A DNA stretch of 64,000 bases from GJ-E10 sp035625725. Lineage in GTDB: Bacteria; Pseudomonadota; Gammaproteobacteria; Burkholderiales; Burkholderiaceae_F. The stretch covers positions 62,001-126,000 of the forward strand of contig DASPPB010000067.1 of assembly GCA_035625725.1 (NCBI GenBank). The letters run 5' to 3'. How positions within the stretch are numbered: position 1 is the first letter of the stretch; each line of letters opens with the position of its first letter. Under the pieces are notes generated by a model. That model had not been told where the DNA came from and made no database searches. It worked only from the letters and a program-made list of their open reading frames with translations. The position numbers and the translations under genes were made by a program. This document shows positions 44,914-51,319 of the stretch, one piece after another.

Positions 44914-45341
44914 ATTCGGGTGCCAAGGTGGACATTGAGATCCCGCGAATCATCGGATTTGCGCAGCACGCGGCCACAGCCGAGCCATCGAGGCCGCCCG
45001 CCGATCGCATCTTGTGGGGTGATCCGCAGCAGATGACTTGGAATCACTACAGTGATCCGACCGGGCAGTTTCATACGGGCGTCTGGCAGGGCGAACCGGG
45101 TGGATGGCGCGTGCACTACGCGCCTCAGGAAGAGGAGCTCTGTACGCTCATCGAAGGCCGAGTGCGGTTGACCGACGCCGAAGGAAGAGCACAAGAATTC
45201 TCGCCCGGTGCCACGTTTGTCGTTCCGGGCGGATTCGTCGGTGTTTGGGAAAATCTCACGCGGGTTCGCAAGGTCTACGCGATCGCTACGCTGCGGATCG
45301 GCACCCCGGCATCGCAGGGCACGCCGCGGCAAACCACTTGA
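44910..45341 (+). CDS. Cupin_3 (DUF861) domain protein
   Basis: 143 residues, one cupin barrel. GVWQGEPGGWRVHYAPQEEE leads into CTLIEGRVRLTDAEGRAQEF and PGATFVVPGGFVGVWENL. It has no helix-turn-helix, unlike E. coli PuuR, which joins one to a cupin. Coupled by ATGA to potI and ten bases before puuC, so it clearly belongs to polyamine catabolism. It may be an accessory enzyme or a ligand sensor; function is unknown. Confidence 0.85.
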   Translation: MNSGAKVDIEIPRIIGFAQHAATAEPSRPPADRILWGDPQQMTWNHYSDPTGQFHTGVWQGEPGGWRVHYAPQEEELCTLIEGRVRLTDAEGRAQEFSPGATFVVPGGFVGVWENLTRVRKVYAIATLRIGTPASQGTPRQTT

Positions 45342-45351
45342 AGGTGACTCC

Positions 45352-46851
45352 ATGAAGACGAAAACGCAAACCCTCATCGACTGGCAGGATCGAGCCAAGC
45401 GGCTGCATATCGACGGCCGGGCGCTCATAGACGGGCATCGAGTCGCAAGCATCACGGCAGACGCCTTCGAGAAGCGCTCGCCGATTGACGGCCGGGTACT
45501 GGCGATGGTGGCCCGTGGTCAGGCTCCGGATGTCGACGCCGCGGTACGCGCAGCGAGAAACGCGTTCGAAGACGGACGATGGGCGCTGCAGCCGCCGGGG
45601 GCGCGCAAGAAAGTTCTGCGCCGCTTCGCCGAAGCGCTGCTGGCTGCACGCGAGGAACTCGCACTCCTCGAGACGCTCGACGTGGGCAAGCCCATCCGCG
45701 ACAGCCTCAAAGTGGACGTGCCGGCGGCGGCGCGGTGCATCCAGTGGTACGCCGAGGCGATTGACAAAGTCTATGACCAGATTGCGCCGACGGGGCCCGA
45801 TGCGATCGCAATGATCACGCGCGAACCGATGGGCGTTATCGGTGCGATTGTCCCGTGGAACTATCCGATGCTCATGGCTGCGTGGAAGCTGGGTCCCGCG
45901 CTCGCGGCGGGCAACAGCGTGGTGCTTAAACCTTCGGAGAAGTCGCCCTTTACCGCCCTGCGCATGGGGGAACTCGCGCTCGAGGCCGGACTGCCGGAGG
46001 GGGTGCTCAACGTTGTTCCGGGCCTCGGGCCCGAGGCGGGAGAGGCGCTGGCGCTTCACATGGAGGTCGATGCGGTTGGCTTTACCGGCTCCACGCGCGT
46101 GGGCCGGCGCATGCTCGAGTACGCGGGGCGCTCCAATCTCAAGCGCGTTTTCAACGAGCTCGGCGGAAAGTCGGCGAACATCGTTTTTGCCGATTTCGAC
46201 GATTTGGAGCGCGCCGCGGCCACAGCGGCAACGGGCGTTTTTTACAACCAGGGGGAGTCTTGCAACGCGCCCACCCGCCTGTTGGTCGAGGAGTCCATCG
46301 CGGATGATTTCGTCGCTCGCGTCGTAGCGCAGGCCAGGGACTGGATGCCAGGCAACCCGCTGGTGCCGGAGACGGCCATGGGTGCCCTGGTCGACGAAGG
46401 TCAGGTGAGCACCGTGCTGCGGTACATCGACACCGGTCGCAAGGAAGGGGGGCGCATTCTCACGGGAGGGGAGCGCGTGCATCCGATCACCGGCGGCTGC
46501 TATATCGCGCCGACGGTCTTTGACCACGTTGGCAACGAAATGACGATTGCCCGGGAGGAGATTTTCGGGCCCGTGCTTTCCGTCATCCGCTTTCGCACCG
46601 AGGAAGAAGCGCTCGCGCGCGCCAATGCGAGCACATACGGGCTGCAGGCTGCCGTCTGGACCACGCAGCTGTCGCGCGCGCACCGCGTCGCGCGCGGTTT
46701 GCGTGCCGGTACCGTGCACGTGAACCAGTATGACGAAGATGACATGACAGTCCCCTTTGGCGGCTACAAGCAAAGCGGAAACGGCCGCGACAAGTCTCTG
46801 CACGCCCTGGAGAAGTACACGGAACTCAAGACCATCTGGATCCGCCTCTAG
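45352..46851 (+). CDS. puuC: Gamma-glutamyl-gamma-aminobutyraldehyde dehydrogenase
   Basis: 499 residues from ATG 45352 (AAGGTGACTCC upstream). NAD(P)-dependent aldehyde dehydrogenase, likely oxidising gamma-glutamyl-aminobutyraldehyde to gamma-glutamyl-GABA between PuuB and PuuD. Catalytic C304 lies in NQGESCNAPTRLLVEE, general base E269 in FNELGGKSANIVFAD, nucleotide site in IVPWNYPMLMAAWKLGPAL. The C-terminal PFGGYKQSGNGRDKSLHALE is typical. The catalytic set is complete. It closes the island's transporter operon. Confidence 0.92.
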   Translation: MKTKTQTLIDWQDRAKRLHIDGRALIDGHRVASITADAFEKRSPIDGRVLAMVARGQAPDVDAAVRAARNAFEDGRWALQPPGARKKVLRRFAEALLAAREELALLETLDVGKPIRDSLKVDVPAAARCIQWYAEAIDKVYDQIAPTGPDAIAMITREPMGVIGAIVPWNYPMLMAAWKLGPALAAGNSVVLKPSEKSPFTALRMGELALEAGLPEGVLNVVPGLGPEAGEALALHMEVDAVGFTGSTRVGRRMLEYAGRSNLKRVFNELGGKSANIVFADFDDLERAAATAATGVFYNQGESCNAPTRLLVEESIADDFVARVVAQARDWMPGNPLVPETAMGALVDEGQVSTVLRYIDTGRKEGGRILTGGERVHPITGGCYIAPTVFDHVGNEMTIAREEIFGPVLSVIRFRTEEEALARANASTYGLQAAVWTTQLSRAHRVARGLRAGTVHVNQYDEDDMTVPFGGYKQSGNGRDKSLHALEKYTELKTIWIRL

Positions 46852-47174
46852 CTTCGGGCGACGCCGGCGCAGGCGGTGCGGCCGCCTTCGCGCCTGCCCG
46901 GGCGATCGCTTCGAGATTGGCGTTTCTTCGCGGGCAGTCGGGCAAAGCGCCCGAGGACGACGTACGGCATCGCAGCAAACCGAGGAACGCCGATTTTTTT
47001 CGCGCACGCAAAACCCGACGGTTCCCGGCCGCACCGTAATGCGGGCTAGACGTGGCGCGCGCCGGAGCCGCGGGCGTATGCTTGACGCGCACTTGCAGTA
47101 CGCCGACACCACGCCGACCGCGGGCCGCCCCCGCGCGGCGATCCTAGCAGTACTCACCTGTCAAGGAGAAGATC
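46852..47174. other. 323-base gap between puuC and the hydrolase gene
   Basis: A hairpin with arms GCAGGCG (46869-46875) and CGCCTGC (46891-46897) begins 17 bases after puuC and may end the pot-puu transcript, although no U-tract follows. The rest holds no supported frame. AAGGAG at 47163-47168 is the ribosome site of the next gene. Confidence 0.4.
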
Positions 47175-47981
47175 ATGCCCAAGGTGCGAGCCGGCAACAT
47201 CACGATGAACTACGACCAGCAAGGCAGCGGAGAGCCGATCGTGCTCATTCCGTACCTGGCTGCGGACTATGCCTGTTACGCGTTTCAGGTTGCCGATTAT
47301 GCAAAGCGCTTCAACTGCATTTCGGTGGACCTGCGCGGTGGCGGTGAGTCGGATAAACCCGCAGGAACCTATTCGACCGAGATGTTCGCCGACGACGTCG
47401 CGGCGTTCATGCAGGCCATTGATGTGCCCAAGGCCCATATTTTCGGTGTTTCTCTCGGGGCCGCGACAGGAATCTGGCTGGCGGCGAAGTATCCGGACCG
47501 GGTCAAGTCGTTGTCGCTGCACAGCGCATGGGCCAAGTCCGACCCCTACCTGAAGACCGTCGTGCAAGGCTGGCAGGTCATTGCCAAGCAAGTGAACAAC
47601 ATGCGGGAGGCTGTCATCCAGGCGATTTTTCCTTGGTGCTATACGCCGGAGTTCTACGCGCAAAAGGCCGAAGTACTCCAAGGTTTGTCCGACTTCGTAC
47701 GCAACCGACCGCAGCAGCCGCTCGAAGCGTTCTTGCAGCAGTCCAACGCGGTGATCGCGCACGATGCCGACGCACAGTTGTCCAAGGTACGGGCACCGAC
47801 GCAGATTACCTACGGGCGCCACGACATGGTGACTTCCACGCGGTTTTCGGAGCGTCTGAAGACCGGAATCAAGAATTCGGAACTGCATATTTTTGAAGAT
47901 TGCTCGCACGCGGCTATCTACGAGAACGTGCCCGCCTTCAACGAAAAGAGCATGGCATTTCTGCGCAAGCACTCCGGCTAG
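47175..47981 (+). CDS. Alpha/beta hydrolase
   Basis: 268 residues. The nucleophile elbow is GVSLGAATG (Ser at about residue 97), the oxyanion region is LIPYLAADYAC and the strand-4 turn is DLRGGGESDKP. GRHDMVTS and CSHAAIYENVPAF place the catalytic acid and histidine. This is the AB_hydrolase_1 (lactonase/haloperoxidase-like) group; the substrate cannot be read from sequence. ATG 47175 has AAGGAG. It stands alone, convergent with the next operon. Confidence 0.88.
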   Translation: MPKVRAGNITMNYDQQGSGEPIVLIPYLAADYACYAFQVADYAKRFNCISVDLRGGGESDKPAGTYSTEMFADDVAAFMQAIDVPKAHIFGVSLGAATGIWLAAKYPDRVKSLSLHSAWAKSDPYLKTVVQGWQVIAKQVNNMREAVIQAIFPWCYTPEFYAQKAEVLQGLSDFVRNRPQQPLEAFLQQSNAVIAHDADAQLSKVRAPTQITYGRHDMVTSTRFSERLKTGIKNSELHIFEDCSHAAIYENVPAFNEKSMAFLRKHSG

Positions 47982-47991
47982 GCAACCGCGT

Positions 47992-48008
47992 GCGGCGCGG
48001 GGCGCCGC
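47992..48008 (+). terminator. Hairpin after the hydrolase gene
   Basis: GCGGCGC, loop GGG, GCGCCGC: a perfect 7-bp stem beginning 11 bases after the stop, between convergent genes. No T-run follows. Confidence 0.4.
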
Positions 48009-48173
48009 TGCCGCGCGATCGGGCGCAGCTTCCCGACTGTCAGACCCATGGGGCATCAGTGCGGCCGGATCGCGCGCGGGCCCAGGGCCAGCGCACGCTA
48101 TAGGGGCGAGCGGCCGCGTGGAGGTCGTACGATCCGTCGGAGGCGCGGCCGCGTCGTCTCGGCGGCCTCCGGT

Positions 48174-48599
48174 TCACTTTGGAGTGCGCAACTCGAAACA
48201 GTTTCGGCCGGCGCCATGGGCCCAGCTGACCGGTCCGACGTAGTACCCAGTCTGCGCTTCGTCGGCCGAATCCGTTTCAAAGACCGCGCACAATCGGTAG
48301 CTCGTTGGTCCCAGGACTTCGTACTCGTAGGGCGTTTTTGTCTGCGGATCGGCAACTTCCACGTGCAACCCTGCCTCGGTGGCGAGCGTCGCAAGATCCG
48401 GGGGTAGGCTTTTTTTTCGAATCATGGAGACGTTGATCGCGTTTTGAATGGCGATCAGGTCCTGCACGCGATGCGCATCGAGCTTGCGCTGGCGCTGGTG
48501 CGCTGGGGATTCGAGCAGCACGATGCCCACGACGATCACGCTGAGGACCACGAGCGTTACCGAGATGCCCAGCACCCGTGCAACGCTCCCCGCGTTCAT
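48174..48599 (-). CDS. Unrecognised single-pass protein, pilin-like tail region
   Basis: 141 residues from ATG 48599, overlapping the DUF5671 stop as ATGA. One hydrophobic N-terminal helix, GISVTLVVLSVIVVGIVLLE (about residues 11-30). Then LDAHRVQDLIAIQNAINVSM and DPQTKTPYEYEVLGPTSYRL, followed by RNCFEL at the end. The small membrane helix with DPxTxxPYEY resembles the C-terminal region of type II pseudopilin-like proteins, but no prepilin cleavage motif is present. Probably an inner-membrane protein with a periplasmic domain. Confidence 0.75.
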   Translation of the reverse strand: MNAGSVARVLGISVTLVVLSVIVVGIVLLESPAHQRQRKLDAHRVQDLIAIQNAINVSMIRKKSLPPDLATLATEAGLHVEVADPQTKTPYEYEVLGPTSYRLCAVFETDSADEAQTGYYVGPVSWAHGAGRNCFELRTPK

Positions 48600-49234
48600 T
48601 CGCGCTCCTCCCGACGCAAATCCCACAAGTAATAGCCAAAAATCGTTCCAACGATGAGGCCGACGGTCGCGACCTTCAGGACAAAGCGCACCGTGAGCTC
48701 ACCGCCCAGGGCGTTGTACACAAGAGTGGTGAGGTCGCCAATCAAAACCCCGGCGGCCGCGAACAGCGTGAGGTAAGTCAACCAGCGGCGAACCGCCGAA
48801 AGGCGCTTGACCGGGTGTCGGGCAAGATCGCGGTTGACGATTCGGCTCAAAAGAATAAAGGTCGGAAAGGCGATGATGAGCGAGGAGATCGACCAGCGCA
48901 TGCTGTCAAATGCAAGCAGCGTCGAAGCGCGCATCGCAGGATCCGGAAAAGCGCGGTTGATAAAGTCAAACACGAGGCTAGCGACGTGGTACGCGCTCAA
49001 GTACAGCGTCGAGAACAGCAACAGATACACGAAGGTCTCGCGCGCCGAGAGATACGTGCGCGGTTTGGGCACCGGCACCGGAAACGGGATGTCGGCAAAC
49101 GCGCCCAGTCCGCTCTGGACCTGTTCCTCACTCCATCCCGCGGTGAGCAGGGCTTTTTCGATGTCTTGTCGCGACAGCCCGCGCTGCAGGCTCTCGCGCG
49201 CGAAAAACTCGAGCTCCTGTGTGCCCGAAGCCAT
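48596..49234 (-). CDS. DUF5671 domain membrane protein
   Basis: 212 residues, ATG 49234 with GAAGGAG upstream. The cytosolic N-terminus (LEFFARESLQRGLSRQDIEK) resembles a small helical domain including AGWSEEQVQSGL. Four hydrophobic segments follow: FVYLLLFSTLYLSAYHVASL, SISSLIIAFPTFILLSRIV, LTYLTLFAAAGVLIGDLTTL and LKVATVGLIVGTIFGYYLW. This is the DUF5671 pattern. Function unknown. It is translationally coupled to the following small membrane-protein gene, so the two products probably work together. Confidence 0.82.
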   Translation of the reverse strand: MASGTQELEFFARESLQRGLSRQDIEKALLTAGWSEEQVQSGLGAFADIPFPVPVPKPRTYLSARETFVYLLLFSTLYLSAYHVASLVFDFINRAFPDPAMRASTLLAFDSMRWSISSLIIAFPTFILLSRIVNRDLARHPVKRLSAVRRWLTYLTLFAAAGVLIGDLTTLVYNALGGELTVRFVLKVATVGLIVGTIFGYYLWDLRREERE

Positions 49235-49469
49235 GATTTCTCCTTCACTGGATCGTGTCTGGGGCGCAGCCCGCGGGCGCTAGGCCGAGCGCGATTCTCC
49301 GCTCCGATCGTGCGCCGGCAGAATTTGGGAGGCCGTGCGTAAGAGTTCCGGATTGCATGATCGCGAAGTTCGGATTCTGCGCTCCACGCGTTGGCGGGGA
49401 CCTCGGATGTTGGGGTGCCCGCAAACCAGCAGCGTCCATGCGCCTGTATCGAGTGCCGAGAGCGAATCT

Positions 49470-50498
49470 TTACCGGGTTACTGGGACCGGGATCGCCTGC
49501 AGGGTTGCCCGATAGGTCTCCTGGCGAGACCCGCCGATTGCAACCGCACGTTGGGCCGCGACAAGCGCCTCCCGATCCCGACCCAACTCGTGGAGCACCT
49601 GTGCGAGATTGTTCCAGGCGTCGGCCGAGTCGGGGTGATCCTCCGTGGCCAGGCGGTACTGCGTTTCGGCCTCGCCAAGCAGATGCGAACCGTAGGCGAT
49701 GTTGCCCAGCGCGATGCGCGCCACGAGGTTGTGTGGCCACTTGGCCAGCGCCGCTGCATACGCGGCACGAGCCGCCTGCGGCGAGACGCGCTCCAGGTTG
49801 GCGGCCGCCAGGACGAACCTGTCTTCCTCGGCGGTCGCGGGCAATTGCCCCGGGGCGAGGGCAAGAAACGCCCAACGGCCCGATTTTTCCCATGAGCGAT
49901 CGAAGGAAGCAATCGTGTCGATGAGCCGCTCTCGGGTTCCGGATCGCAGGATCAGTTCGCCGCCCGGCAGGTCGTAGCCCACGACCACCGCATAGTGCCA
50001 GCGGGGCAAGAGGTCGAAGAGCTGGTTTTGCAAGACGACAACCGGGTGGCCGCCCGCGATTTCCTTGATGACGGCGCCCAGATTCGGCGAGAGCGGGTAG
50101 GCCATCAGCCCGGCGCGGCGCGTGGCGGCCAGCATTTCGGCCTGCAGCGTCCCCTTGCGCTGGGGAAGGTATACCTCGTCGGTGAGTTGCTGCGGGGTGC
50201 GTGCGACTCCGGCAGAGGTCATCGCCGTGGCGAGCGCCGCCGGGCCGCACTGGTACGCCTCCTGCGGGTAAAACGGCACATCGGTGAGCTCGGCGCGCGG
50301 CGGCACGTCCGCCGGATAGGTCATTTGCGGTCCGGTTGCGGGAAGCAGGGCGCATCCGGTCAGACCGATCACCAGGGTGAGTACAGAGGCGAACGACCAA
50401 CGGATGGCGCCCTTGATCGCTTGCCGATGCGAGCGCCGGGCCCTCAAGGCACACTCGACGCGCAGGCGTCGTGGGCCGCGAGCGTCAATCGGGCGCAA
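49470..50498 (-). CDS. PA2778-type C39-like cysteine peptidase lipoprotein with TPR
   Basis: Up to 342 residues. Lipobox LTGC with Cys49 predicts a lipoprotein. The C39-like domain has Cys84 in YQCGPAALATAM and His168 in PRWHYAVVVGYD. A TPR-like C-terminal region follows (AAYAAALAKWPHNLVARIAL, then SADAWNNLAQVLHELGRDRE). TTG 50498, 13 bases after the partner gene, is the longest start; TTG 50447 is also possible, and neither has a good ribosome site. The third catalytic residue is not obvious. It lies immediately after the PA2779-type gene, its constant partner. Confidence 0.85.
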   Translation of the reverse strand: MRPIDARGPRRLRVECALRARRSHRQAIKGAIRWSFASVLTLVIGLTGCALLPATGPQMTYPADVPPRAELTDVPFYPQEAYQCGPAALATAMTSAGVARTPQQLTDEVYLPQRKGTLQAEMLAATRRAGLMAYPLSPNLGAVIKEIAGGHPVVVLQNQLFDLLPRWHYAVVVGYDLPGGELILRSGTRERLIDTIASFDRSWEKSGRWAFLALAPGQLPATAEEDRFVLAAANLERVSPQAARAAYAAALAKWPHNLVARIALGNIAYGSHLLGEAETQYRLATEDHPDSADAWNNLAQVLHELGRDREALVAAQRAVAIGGSRQETYRATLQAIPVPVTR

Positions 50499-50510
50499 TG
50501 AGCTGTACGA

Positions 50511-50882
50511 TCAGGACGATACGATCACCGCGACGAGAATGAGGAGCAGCACAATGATGATGATCTGCTCATTCGTGAAGCTGCCAATGTCGCCGCCGGC
50601 AGGAAGGGAATCGATTTTTTCCGCGAGAGCATGCACTTCCGTGTCGCTTAGTGCCGAGACACGGGTTTGCGCATCGACGCCATTGACGCCCAGGGCCTGA
50701 AGTTTTCCGGCAGCGCTGGCGCGATCGAGAAAGGCTTGTACTTGGGCCCGTTCGGCATCGATGCTGCTCTGGGCCGTGAGCTGATCGGTCGAGACAATTC
50801 CCGCATTCGCCACCATTGGCGTGACGGTCAACGTGCCGCAGACAAAGACAACTGCCAAGAGATTGCAACGTCGAAGGTTCAT
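50511..50882 (-). CDS. PA2779 family small secreted/membrane protein
   Basis: 123 residues from ATG 50882. Signal peptide to about residue 27 (LLAVVFVCGTLTVTPMVANA, start at residue 8). A helical region with DAERAQVQAFLDRASAAGKL and LSDTEVHALAEKIDSLPAGG. Gly-Gly at 96-97 precedes a C-terminal hydrophobic helix at 106-121 (IIIIVLLLILVAVIVSS). The protein would span or tether to the membrane after export. It always accompanies the C39-like lipoprotein in its family. Function unknown. Confidence 0.85.
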   Translation of the reverse strand: MNLRRCNLLAVVFVCGTLTVTPMVANAGIVSTDQLTAQSSIDAERAQVQAFLDRASAAGKLQALGVNGVDAQTRVSALSDTEVHALAEKIDSLPAGGDIGSFTNEQIIIIVLLLILVAVIVSS

Positions 50883-51319
50883 TCTCGTTCCTTCCCCAAA
50901 AAAGAAGACGCAAGCCGCGGGTCGTGCTCGCCGGACGGCCGGAGCATAACCGACTTGTGCCACGCTTGTATCGTGTGGTGCCTAGCCCGTGTTCCCCTTG
51001 CGTCGCGCTGCCGCGGCCGCCAGACGCTTTAGATTACCAAATGCGCGGTGGGACCGGAGTGCGCGCGCTTTGCTTGTCCGCGCAAACCGCGTCGTAGCGA
51101 GCGCTCGTCGGTGATTTTTCTCAGGCGCGCGCGTCGTCGGCCGGCGCCGGCGATCCGCATTGACCTCAGATCGGATTGCGCCGTTGCCTCATGGAACGAC
51201 GTGCGTCGGGTTTCGGCCGCGCCCCGCGACACGGGCTGCAGCGCTGCCTTGCGCACTACGGGAGCGAGTCCACGCCGCCCGCCACGCAGTGCGACGCGTA
51301 CGCAACGCTGCGCGGAGCG
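50883..51319. other. 437-base gap between TonB receptor and PA2779-type gene
   Basis: Both flanking genes read leftward, so this holds the end of the receptor transcript and the PA2779-type promoter. A short T-run on the minus strand (50894-50899) lies just before that gene's ribosome site. The 10-base palindrome CGAGCGCTCG occurs at 51098-51107. No coding frame is convincing. Confidence 0.4.

Noticed and set aside
50928..50960. Sigma-54-like TGGCAC on the minus strand before the PA2779-type gene
   Set aside because: The GG and GC elements are spaced by 14 bases instead of 10, so it does not fit a -24/-12 promoter.
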